Of a stretch of DNA of 64,000 bases, positions 45,333 through 56,500 are shown in pieces (within the stretch, counting starts at the first letter, position 1; every line of letters begins with the position of its first letter). Source of the stretch: Dasyornis broadbenti (lineage: Eukaryota; Chordata; Aves; Passeriformes; Dasyornithidae). The DNA is taken from the NCBI GenBank assembly GCA_013397935.1, contig VZRN01005389.1, positions 588,664 to 652,663 on the forward strand, written 5' to 3'. The translations under genes were made by a program, and so were the position numbers. The notes below the pieces were generated by a model. The model worked only from the letters and a program-made list of their open reading frames with translations. It ran no database searches and was not told the origin of the DNA.

Positions 45333-45812
45333 TGGGGCCGGGAAGGGAATTGGCGCGGCGAGGGGCCGCGGCCGTCGCTGTGTCCAAGGCCCCCCAAAAC
45401 GCCGGACCCGCCACGCTGGGCTCTAGTTCGTGTACAACAGCACCATGTTTGTGGGGCAGGACCCCACGGCTCACACGGACGTACAGCCCGGCCCTGCCCC
45501 ACGCGGTGAAAGCCCAGCCAGATCCCCGCTGGGCCGGGCAGCAAGGGCTGCCCTGTCCTTGTCCCTGGCCCCACGTGCCCGGGGCTTCTCGGCTGGTGCC
45601 AGCCGTCGTACCAATGGCTCAAAGTGCATCGTGTCCCACAGCGGCGGGGGGGGGTCCAGCCCCGGGGCTGCCCGTGACACCGGGGTCTGACTGTCCGTGG
45701 TGCAGGGACAGCCCAGGGGCACTGAGCAGCCCCCCTATCCTCCTGGTCCCTCCTGGCACGGTGTGGGATCATCTGTGCGGGAGCAGACACCGTGCCAGGA
45801 CAGCTGCCAGGT

Positions 45813-46363
45813 TCAGTAGTAGTGGACGCGGCCCAGGGTGCCGATGGTGCCGGAGCCCAGGATGTCAGGCTGCCCATTGCGCCAGATCTCGCGGATGATG
45901 CGCTCTCGCTCCTCCAGCCTCTGCGCCCGCTCCAGCTCCTCAGCCGACGCGAACACATTCACGGCCAGCGCCCCGTCCCCGGGGCCGTGGCTCTCCAGCG
46001 GGATCTCGGTCACCGGCAGCAGTGACACAGACGCTGCGCGGTCGACGGTGTCCTCTTCATCGTCGTCCTCGTCGTCGTCCTCGTCGTCCTCGCTGAGGTC
46101 GCCGGGGCGCACCGAGGGCCGTGGGGTGGCCCGGCAGGACAAGCGCAGCACCAGCAGGCACAGGGTGAGCACCAGCCCGAAGCAGACGCCCAGCACGAAG
46201 TAGAGTCCGAAGCTCTCGGGGTTGGCTGCGGGGAAAGCAGGCGGTGAGGGACCTGCCCCGGCCTGCCGGGGCCCCCCCGGACGCAGCCTGGCTCACCTCG
46301 GATGTGGGCGTACGCGGCCATGCTGTTGCTGAGCAGCTCCATGTCCCTCCGGCGACCCTCCAT
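45813..46363 (-). CDS. EVA1B: EVA1B (FAM176B), small single-pass membrane protein
   Basis: Member of the EVA-1 family of small membrane proteins; its cellular role is poorly known. Two coding exons, 46363-46297 and 46225-45813, join in phase (one carried base) to give 159 residues, against 165 in human. The start MEGRRRDMELLSNSMAAYAH matches human MDAPRRDMELLSNSLAAYAH. A transmembrane helix spans residues 28-49 (FGLYFVLGVCFGLVLTLCLL). Next come a basic stretch and an acidic run encoded by a GAC/GAG repeat (SEDDEDDDEDDDEEDTVD). The conserved tail is NVFASAEELERAQRLEERER, then IIREIWRNGQPDILGSGT and GRVHYY. Exon 2 begins at 46413 exactly with an ATG that opens a ten-codon upstream frame. The gene is tail to tail with SH3D21. 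Confidence 0.95.
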
Positions 46364-46929
46364 CCTGTGCCTGGCACTTCTCAGCGGCTCCAGGGATGGC
46401 ACATGCTTGGCATCTGAGGAACACGGGCTGAGCAAGGTTTTACAGGGGGCTGGAACCACTCCCGAGTCCCCTGTCCCTTTCAAGGCCATGTCTGGATGCA
46501 CCCAGGGACTCCTCGTTGAGCTCCAGCTGAGCAGGGGTTTGTGCCTGGGCTGAGCTTCTCCATCCAGGGCTGGAACCCCACAGATGCCGAGCTGGAGCCA
46601 TCCCACTCCCACCACCCTCTGTCCTTGCTGAGGGACCGGGACGGATACGGCTCCTCCTGGACACGGCATCAGGCGGATCTGTGGCACTGGGCCCGGCTTT
46701 CTCTCCCCTGCCTGGCCATGGGATGGGTCACAGGGGGCAGAGCAGGGTCCCAGCACACTCCCGGTGTTCCCGGGAGCCGGAGCTGCCCATGCTCATGTGC
46801 ACATACGTGTGCTCCACACACACTCCTGGGGCAGTGTCTGTGTCCCACTCCCTATCCCCCACACTGCTCCAGCCCAGCTCCAGCTTTGGCCCTTTGCCGT
46901 GGGGCCCTGCAGTGCAGGGACAAGGCCGG

Positions 46930-47045
46930 GCACAGTGCAAAGGCCACTGGGACAGGACAGTGGTCAGGACGAGAGGCAGGACAGCAGCAAGGATGGGCAG
47001 TAGGACAATAGGAAGGATGGGAGGCAGGACGGCAGGCAGGGCAGG
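46930..47045. repeat. Purine-rich degenerate repeat (aggcaggac)
   Basis: Repeated aggcaggac and aaggatggg words with about 20-30 bp spacing lie in the long EVA1B intron (46414-47731). No coding exon is visible in the rest of that intron. Confidence 0.5.
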
Positions 47046-47731
47046 GCGGGAGGCAATTTGGCCCTGGCAGGGGACGAGCTCATTCCCAGAAACGGCTCCA
47101 GGGAGAGAGGAATGAGGAAAGAAATGCAGAAAATGTGACACATCAGCAAAACCATCCCGGACAGTTCAGAGCTGAGGGGCCGTGGCACATCCCGGGGCTG
47201 TGCAGCCCCTCTAGTGGGACACCCCAAAATAAGGCCAGCAGGGTCCCTAGGAGGGGCGGGTGCCCTCCCTTTGGAGCAGCTGCACTGTCAGCCCCTGCCC
47301 CGGCAAGCGCCTGCTGTGGAGCTGGAGGGGCACAGCCCCGCCATGGGACGCCAGGGACCCCCGCTGGTGGCAGGGCGCTGATGCGGTTTGGTCTGGCTCT
47401 AGGGCTTTGCGGGTCCCCAAGCGCCCCAAAAGCCGAGCCCCGAGTGGCTCAGTGCTGCGTCCCCGAGCACTACACTGTGTCCCCAAGCCGCCTGCTTCTC
47501 ATCCTCACCCGCTGCGTCCCCACAGCCCGAGCTCTGTATCATCGGGACCTGCGTCCTCATCCCCCGTGTCCCTGCACTGCGCCCGCGTTCCCCAGCGCCA
47601 GAGTACCTGAGGCGGGACGGGCCCGAGCCACGGCAGCCGCTGTGGCCGTCGGGGCTGGGTGGCCGCGGGTGTCGAGGTCCCTCTGGGTGCCCTGCGCTGA
47701 GCCCCACGCGGTGCCCGGGGCTGGTACTCAC

Positions 47732-47880
47732 CGGGGAGGGAAGGCGGCGGCGGCAGAGCCGCTGCACTTTGGCTGGAGCGAGGGAAGAGAGAGCAAGGTC
47801 TGTTTAGCATTAACGCTGCAGCAACAGGAAATAGTTCGGAGGCGGCTGGCGGTCAGCGCTCCCGCCGGAGCCAATGGCAG
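47732..47880 (-). promoter_or_regulatory. EVA1B: EVA1B noncoding first exon and promoter
   Basis: On the minus strand a good donor (ccccg|gtgagt, exon edge at 47732) closes a CpG-rich leader containing a GCC repeat (cggctctgccgccgccgcc). A CCAAT box in inverted orientation lies about 140 bases upstream (agccaatgg at 47868-47876). The start site is probably near 47800-47830. This fits the leader that joins the acceptor at 46414. The interval to the STK40 3' end (47880-48585) shows no gene, only a diverged duplication of about 60 bp near 48300-48390. Confidence 0.6.
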
Positions 47881-48584
47881 CCCCGGCCGGTGCTGAGCGG
47901 GGCGCGGGGCCGGGGCTCGTCCCGGTCCCCCGGGACGCTACGCTCGGCCCTGCAGTGGAGCCGCCCCGGAGCAGAGCCATGGGCGGCTCCAGGTCCCGTC
48001 CCAGCTGCGTCCAGAGCCCGTTGAGCCAGGCCAGGCCTGGCTGTGCCCGGCCTAGGCTGGGCTGGCGGTGCCGGACCCAGGCAAGCTCCCCGGGATGGCG
48101 GGGCTCGGCCTCAGCTCAGGCCGAGAGGACGCGATGCGTTTGCACGGGCTGTGGGGGTTGGTGGCAGCCCCACGGACGTGGGCGACACGCAGGGTCCTGT
48201 CCTGAGAGCCCTAAAGCAGCCCTGGCCACTGGCAGTGCCTGGCCCTGGCTCAGCCACCACTGGCTGAGATGTGGGACATGCCAGGGCTGGCAGGGCCGGA
48301 CCTCAGCGACACGAGGCTCCACATCCCACCGTTCCCAAGGCTGGTGGGACCCTTAGGTACACGAGGCTCTGCATTCCACCACTGACCCCAGTGGCCACTC
48401 CAGGCTGGACTGGGAGGGACAGACTCAGTGGCTGACTCAGGACAGGGCTGGGGGTCCCATGGGGCCATACAGGGCCGCTACTCCATGAGCCTGGCTCCCC
48501 CAAACTGCCACACATCTCCCAGAGCACATCAGTCCCCCAAAACCCCCTGCCACCCATCCCTGTGGGGTCGCGCTGGGCTGTCGT

Positions 48585-50597
48585 ATGAAGTTTTATTGCC
48601 GACATGCAGGAGTAGTTCCGATGTAGTACAAAAATAACGTCTTTATACAATTTTTTTTCCTCTTTTTTTTTTCTTTTTCTTTTTTTTCCTTACAACAGGC
48701 TCTGTCCCGCCACAGCCCTTTGGCCCCCCCGTGCCCCCTGCACCACCCCCTTCCAGTTTGCCTTAACACAAGTGGATTGACTGGTGCTGCCACTGCAGGA
48801 TCCTGGTGTGATACAGCCTCAGGGAGTCCCAGAATATTGCTTTTTGCTTTAACTTTGGGGGAAAAACACTAAAAATAAAGAGGTGGGAATGAGGCAGGAG
48901 AGAACCAGAAGGAGAGAGCAGGGCCCTGGTTGGGTGATCAGGGGCTCCCTGCCCTGCTGCTGGTGGCACAGGGGGTGATAGGCCCACACCGGAGGGTGCC
49001 GGGACAGACCCACCATTATCAAAATAAATAAGGCGACAGAGTTGGGGCTACTGGCTCAGCTGGGGTCGTGCAGGGAGCTGGTCTTTGTTAGTGTTCATGA
49101 GGCCCTGCCTGGCCACAGGGCCTTGGCGAGGCGCAGGCAGGACATAATGCCCGATGTGGCCAGGGAGGTTCAGGTCCAGCCCCCTGTCCCCACAAAGCCA
49201 CTGCTGGGGTGGCCCAGCTTAGACCCCATTCACTTCCCCAGCCTGGGGCAAGAGAAGGCAACAACACGCTACAAACATCTGCTACTCGCTCCCTGCCCAC
49301 GCCCACTGTGCTGTAAGAGCTGGGCCCAGAGAGCAGGGCAGCCCCAAAAAGCAGAGCAGCCCACGCAGCTCCAACCCTCCCTGCTCACAGGGCTGGCAGG
49401 AGGGCGATGCAGCTGGGAGGAGGGAAGGAGGCAGCTGGAGAAGCTGCTGCCTCGAGCAGGAACCCTGGCTGGGGCACTGGGAGCCCTGGGAGCTCTGTGT
49501 GAGAACAGTTCATCTGGCAAGACAGGCATCCAGTTCATAAATGAGGCTCAGAAACAATCGTTCCTGTTCTCAGCACAGGCCAAAGCTCTTCCAGTGGCAC
49601 CAGGTGATAAACCAGGACGTCCTTCCCCTGCCTTCGCATGAGGGCAGAGGCAGCCCTAGGTTTGGGCTGGGATGGCAAGAAAAGCTGGGAACAAATACAG
49701 TAGAGACTTCAGCAAGCCCCCTCCTACCTCTAGGCGGATTATTTTGGGAAGCTTTTCACATTATAACTCATATATTACATCTGTACCACAACTGAGGGGG
49801 GAAATGCTAAATCAGAATTAATGCAACTGTAACTGCACCTGGGATATGCTACTGAAAAATAAGATTAAATCATAGATCCTTATAAACTAAAGGAATCAGT
49901 GAGAGGTGGGAGAGGGGGCAGGGGCCCTGGTGGGCCAAGTCCTGTGAAACCTTTGAACTGGGGACAGGATCTGATCCCTGCAGCCGGTGCTGCCCGGACG
50001 ACTCAACTCCTGCCCAAGGTGGTGGCTGGGCTCTCCGGTCACAGCGGTAGCCACACAGCACTGGCCAGCATGGCCAGACCAAGTGGCACGTAAGGACAGA
50101 AACAGATTTGATGCAAATGAAGGGAAGTGGGAGGTTTCAAGAAATTCTTCCTTTCGAGAAACCCTGGTAAATCCAAGCTTATTCAAACCACATGGAGCGG
50201 GCGCTACGGGCCGGCTCTGCGCTGCACGGCCACGGCTCTGTGCCAGCAGCTTCACCGTTGGAAGTCTCCTCCTTTCCCACGGGCTTTGCTCGATCCAGAG
50301 AACAGCATGGTTAAAAAGACAAGAGAGGTAGATTACAGTCATGATTAAAAGCAGATTAGTCATCTAGGCTTCGATTTTACAAAACAGATTCCAGAAGATG
50401 CCAAGAGGTTGCTGCTTCCAAAACTAGCTTTTCCAAAAGTCTTCTCCCTCCGGAGCGGGTGTGAGTGCGTGTCCCTGGACAGAGCTTGGGATTGCTACAT
50501 TATTCCCCATCTTGGGACATCGGTATTGCTGTAGGCTGGAGCAGGCGAGGTGAGGGCAGACTGCAGGGTGGTGCTCGTGCTCTCGGGGCTTGGGAAG
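48585..50597 (-). terminator. STK40: STK40 3' UTR and poly(A) signal
   Basis: About 2 kb of untranslated sequence follows the STK40 stop codon on the minus strand. The poly(A) signal is AATAAA on the minus strand (tttatt at 48602-48607), placing cleavage near 48585. A long A/G-rich tract (48649-48691 on the transcribed strand) lies about 45-90 bases before the signal. No other gene is seen. Confidence 0.8.
48649..48691. repeat. Homopurine/homopyrimidine tract in STK40 3' UTR
   Basis: On the plus strand this is nearly pure T with a few C; on the transcript it is an A-rich run with scattered G. It is a low-complexity tract just upstream of the poly(A) signal and could prime internally in cDNA libraries. 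Confidence 0.8.
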
Positions 50598-53500
50598 TTA
50601 CTTCCGGAGGTACCTCTGGGCCAGGATGGCCGCGTCCAAAGGGTTCATGGGCTGCGCGTCGTGGCCCAGGCGCCGCACCGGCGGGATGTTCCCGAACTGC
50701 CGCTTCTGCAGGAAGCTCTTGGCCTCATGCAAGGTGTTCTTCTCCTCAGCCAAGAGCAGCTGCTGCCTCATGTAGTTCTCAAACTCGTACTGGGAGCACT
50801 CCTCTGTCACCTTCACCTGCAGAGACCGACCTGTCAGAGCCACACCTGGCAGCATCACGGCTCTTCTGATGCGCCAGAGCTACCACAGGATAACTGGAGC
50901 CCTAATGCAGGAGTGGGACCTGCTGCTGGGCACACAGGCAGGACTCCCCATGAGCCAGCAGCGGCACTAGGACACAGCTCTGTCCTGACGTGGCTCATCC
51001 CAACCCTGTCAGCACTGAGGCTGCAGCTGCCTGACCCTTGTCCCTGCAGCACCACCACAGATCCTGCACGGCTGTCCCTGGGAAGCCAGGCCACGGCCAG
51101 CACTTATAGCATGAAACACGCCGGCAGGAAAACAGGATGTTTACTCCCATAGCAGAACTCACTGGGAGCCAAAGCCAGTGCCGCTGCCTCCTCCCAGCAT
51201 TCCCAGCTGTGTGTGAGGGAGTGAGCGCTGCTGAGAGTGGAGTGAGCTGCTCTCATCAGCTCCGTGACCGAGCTCACTTCCTGGCAGCTCAGCCAGCTGG
51301 ATGTGCCTCCTGCTCCCAGCAGCATCAGCCTTTCCTTCCGCTGCACCAAATGAGGGACTCGGCTGCGTTCTCCCCTCCCTCCCCTTCCCAGCTTGGGGAC
51401 ATAATGGGTGCCATCCAATCCCAGTACTGACAGATTGGCACAGTGGCATGGGAAAGCAGTTGTGTTGAAAGCAGGGAAACCTACCTCCTGGGGGTTTTCA
51501 GGATTAGCCACTTGGTCATCTATGTCCGGCACCACTTGCAAAGGGCCACTCAGCGAGGACATGGACTGCCTGGAAGAGAGCACAGCACTGCGATCCAGAG
51601 CATGGCACTGTCTTAACCACCCTCACCCAGCCCCATGGTGATCCCACTGGGATGGCCATGGCCGCCACAAGCAATTGCACAGGCCTCTCCAGCTGTACCC
51701 ATCATCACATAGTGGTGGGGACATGCAACTGAAAAGCTTACTGCAGTTCCCAGACTCTTCTCTGGTGAGCTGAGCCAGCCACAGCTGGAATGACACAGCG
51801 TGTAGCCAGAGACAGCGTGTTCTGTCTCTCTCCTTGCACATACCAGGACGCTATGATGGAGCTGAGGGAATCCAGCACTTCAGAAGCTGTCAGCCGCTGC
51901 TGCGGATCCAGGACCAGCAGTTTCCGGATCAAGCACACAGTGTTTTCTGAGACCCGGCCATCCCTGGGAGAGATAACATGTGGTGAACATGGGGTGGGCA
52001 GAGTGGTGGTCAGATGGACACGCTGGGAGCACAGGCCAAGAGCTACAGGAGACACCACTGCTCTAACCCAGAGATCCCCAAATTACACAGGGGGTCCTGT
52101 CCCTGAGCTCTGGGCCTGCCTCACTTTCCCACAAGCCATCCGAGCTCCGCTCCTGCTTCCTGGTGTCTGTTGCACACAGCCTATTGTCAGTACTGCTGTG
52201 ACCATCAGGGTGCTGAGGGGAGCCCGTCCAGCTCCAGCTGGCCCAGGAAGCCCCCTCTGGCCGGGTAGGAAGGGCAGGCTGTACTCACTCGGGGATGGTG
52301 TACTCGGCAGCCTTGATTTTGCGGAAGAGCTCCTGAGGTATGCTGTCGTAGAAGGGGAACTGGCCGTAGAGCATGGTGAAGAGCACCACCCCCAACGCCC
52401 ACATGTCGCTGGGCTTCCCACGGTATGGCCGGCCTGTGGGGAGAGAGCACACACAGCCTGAAAATCCTGGAAAGCACAGCCTGGGCAACCCCACTCACCT
52501 CCCACAGCCGAGGTGCTGAGCAATGCCCACATGGGACCCATTCTCTAAGTGTTAACCAAAATGCTCAAGGCTTCCCATCACATTACACCAAAACTCTCTC
52601 CAAGTTGAATCCTCCGCAAATAAGCCAATTGTCCACCTCCACACAAGTGCCCTTGTGTTCCCTACAGAGCAGGAACAGTCCTGCTGAAAGGCCTTGATGT
52701 GATCCAAGGGCATCAGATAGCTGGAACCACTGTGACCTGTGCCGAAGTTTTCAGGCCAGTGCCCCTCACCATCCCTGCAGTCCCAGGCCTGGCAGGCTCC
52801 ATAGAGCCACGTGGCTGCAAGTCTGGGCCAAGGGAGAGGGAATTCAAGGACCAGGGAGCATACGGCACGGGGAGGTAGGAAAGAAGCCCAGGAAGGATAA
52901 GACTGAACCCATGGAGATGGGACTCTGACTGTGGGATGGATCTACCACACAGCCAGTGGAGCTGGATGTAAAGCCACAGTGTGTGCAGGAAGGTGCTTAC
53001 CCACTCAAAGACATTCCTGAGCTGCTGCAGCCCCAGGATTCACCTGATGGAAATGCTGCTTCTAAGCCCTTCAGTCACAATAATCAGCACACAGCAGCAT
53101 GGACAGGGTCACAAAATCAATCTCCAGTGCTGCAGCACAGCACAGGACCTAGGGAGCGACTTCCTCTGACTCACATAGTGAGTCACTGCTGCAGCATTTG
53201 GTATTTGTACTAATTACTCTTTGCTTTATATGCTCAGAAAAAGGCACCTCTCCCTCCTCCTCCAACTTTTCCTACTGTGACATTTCAGAAGCCATCCCTC
53301 AGCAGAGACAACTTCTCCTGGAGACCCACAACAATGATTAATTCCTCAGGCGTTCCAGCTTCCCCCTGCACAGGAGCACCGGCAATACAGAGGGATGCTC
53401 CAAGCCTGAAGGTGGTGGTGACGCCTGGAACGTCCTCAAGTAACTTCTGCCTTGATACTTGGAGGGGAACTGCAGATAGAGCCATTTTGGGAGACTGTTT

Positions 53501-56500
53501 TGGAGAGCACAGGATGGGCCTCACAGGAAGGGCTGTTGGCAGACACTGGAGCTGGGATGCAGTGCAATGGCAGTGAGAGCCAGGCTGGGCAGAGCAGGAT
53601 GAGTCCTGAGCTAAGGCTATGCCTTGAGGATCTCAGACAGCCTCACCTGTCAGAGATCATCCAAGACAGCCTGTTCAGTACTCTGTGGCTAGTTATACCA
53701 CAAGAGAGCCCTTAGAAGAAACATGAGAAGGTAGCTGGAGGCCTGGACAGATCAGCACCCCGGAGCACCTCCTCCAGCCACTTGAGCCACAACTGCTCCA
53801 AGCTCCTGCAGAGCAATTGGCTTCTATCATCCATCTGGTCACAAGGGCCTCAGGATATCCTGCAGAACAGGAAAGGCTTGCAAAAGCCCCAGGATCCACC
53901 TCCTTGCCTGCCTCTGCTCCCTTCCTGGCTGGGAGGGAAGCGCCTCAAACCTGCCTGGCAGATCACGACAAAAGGGCTTTGCTACATTTACTGCTGCTGC
54001 CTGCAAACCTGACAAAAACCTCCTGAGGGAAGTCCACTGGGGCTGGATGTTCCAGAACTGGCTCCCTCTGAGGGCATTTCTGCAATACAGTCACTTTGGA
54101 TACCAGGAACAAGTAACTCATGCATTAATGCCTGACATCTGGATCTACAAGACGGAGAGGCTTTGTATGCACAGTCCCACCTGTTCGTGCACCCTTCAAC
54201 ACTAGTCCAGCTCACCTGCATGAGAAGAAAAACCCCCCAAAATGATGTCTGGGTCACTACACTGACAACCAGGACCATCACTGCCTGCTCAAACACTGGT
54301 ACAGAAGCAGAGATGAGAGCTCACAGAGACAAACCTGAAGCAACTGGACAGAAACCACAGTTGTTCCCAATGGTCCCATGCACTGGGAACAGTTAAAAAC
54401 AGGATGACACCAGGGAAAGCTGCTGTGTGCCAGAGCCAGACTCTGTTCAAAGCTTCTGTTGGAGACAAGGCACAGGCCAGGCTGCTGGTGAGGGGCTCCA
54501 GCCCAGACTGCTCTGGCCTGCTGTCATTATTTCTTTGTTTTTAAGTAACTCCTCTCTGTTGGTCCAGAAGCTGTCCAGAGGGTCACTAGTTGCCTCCTGG
54601 AAGTGAGCAGCAGCTGGATGAACTGCTCCTCCTTAATGCACAGCTGAAATACAATGACATCCTGGTGGGATCTGGACTGGCTGTCCCTCAGGTCCAGGGA
54701 TTTACCTGCAGCTTAAAGGAAACCTCAGGAACTGAATTCCGACACTGAACACAGAACATGTTGTCTGCAGTCAGACTCATTTGGGAACAGCCAGATTTGA
54801 ATTAGCTTTGAAGTTCAGACAAGCCTTAAGAAAAAAGTCAGGCTCGCTCCTTCCCTCCAACTTTCCCAGCTGGAAAAGCAGACCAAGTCTCCTAGCTGGA
54901 CCCTAATTAAGAGGCTCTCACGAAGGCAGGTACACATGGGAACACAACAGGTGGTTTTATTTATTGTCAGGAGGCATAAATGAGTGAAATGAGTGTCGAG
55001 GTGGGGCTGTGGGGAATTCCTACCGCTGAGCACGTCCGGGCTGATGTAGGCAGGGCTCCCGCGCTGGTCCTTCAGCAGGTCGTCCTCGCTCACCAGGTGC
55101 TTCCCCAGGCAGAAGTTGGTGATGGTGATCCGGTGAGTCCTGGGGAGAAGCACAAGGTGTCAGGGAACACAGGCTGTCCTCCACAGGCCACACAGCACAG
55201 ACAGCAAATCGACTCCAGAACAGGGACTGTGCCTGTGGGGCTTTCTGGGGAGCTGGAAGTGCTGTGAGAAGACACACAGAGCTGTAAAATGAACTCCATC
55301 CCAAAGGGAAGGGATTCCATGCCTGCCAGCAAGGCTTGCAAGGTGGTCACAGGGGCAGTAAGAGGGTCTGTGACAGCTGTGACAAAGTCTGGCTGGCCTG
55401 TGTCAGCCTGACTGTAAGCACAGGGTGTACCTGGCTCACCTTGCAGCCACACAGGTGCCTTGGCCAATCTCCCAGGAGCATCTCAGCTGCTGGCACCAGA
55501 GCTGCAGGATCTGCCCCAGGTACTACCTGACCACTGCAGGGCATGAGTATCAGCAAAGCTGAGGTTTATTTTAGCTGCTGATTCTGCCCTGCACTTCCCA
55601 GCTGCCATCTCTAGAGCATCTTCTCCACACAGCATTATCTGAGAGTCAAGGGAAAACACCCTGTGGAAGCTGCCCTGTGCCTGTCCCCAGAGCACTGTGT
55701 GTTTACAATCACCAGTGGAGCTGCAGGAGATGTTATCAGGACTCAGCACAACCACTGTTATGTCACCCAAGAGTCCCACACAGGAGCCCGGTGGCAGTTC
55801 CACCTGATCTGCAGGTCTGCTCTCCACGCACAGGTGTGCACAACCGAAAGCCTGATCAACACCCAAAAACCTCCCACAGAAAAGGGAGAGCTGCAGGTAC
55901 ACAAAATTTCTTTATTAATTCACCCCTACTTCCAAGTGATAGTGCCAGGTCCCATTAATGACTTTTTCCAGTGAAACTGAGCTAATTACAGAACCATCAT
56001 CCCATTAATCTTCCCTGTCACTCAGATAATTTGGATTTTAACTTACAATGTAAAGGTGTAAGTACAAAAACACTGTCTGGAAGATTTCTTAAAAAGTGTT
56101 CCACAACTAGAGCCTGAGAGAATGGATTAAGACAGTCACAATAACCAAGAAACATTTCCAGCCAGTCTCACAGAAAAATGAAATAGAACTAAGTGTGGGT
56201 TGGCCACGGAGAGCTGATTATTAAAACAGAAAGACTTGTGTTTAAGAAGTGTTAGCTCCAACTGTCAGGAGACTTCCCTGGCTGAATAACAGGCTGCAGG
56301 ATTTGTTAAGGATTTAAAAGACGAAGTGTTCTATAGGGCACTAAAATACTCAGGTTGCTTGGTTCTATTTAGCCTCTGAAATTTGATCTTATCTGTAATC
56401 ACCCAACTCCTGCACTGGCTAATGGGGAAACCTGAGAGGCTTTAATATTTGTGGGGAACAAGGTCTGAGAGAGCCCCAGGTGGGACATGCCTGCCAGGTC

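Noticed and set aside
44650..45426. 258-codon plus-strand open frame after SH3D21
   Set aside because: It spans the SH3D21 poly(A) signal and GC-rich intergenic DNA and has no recognisable domain.
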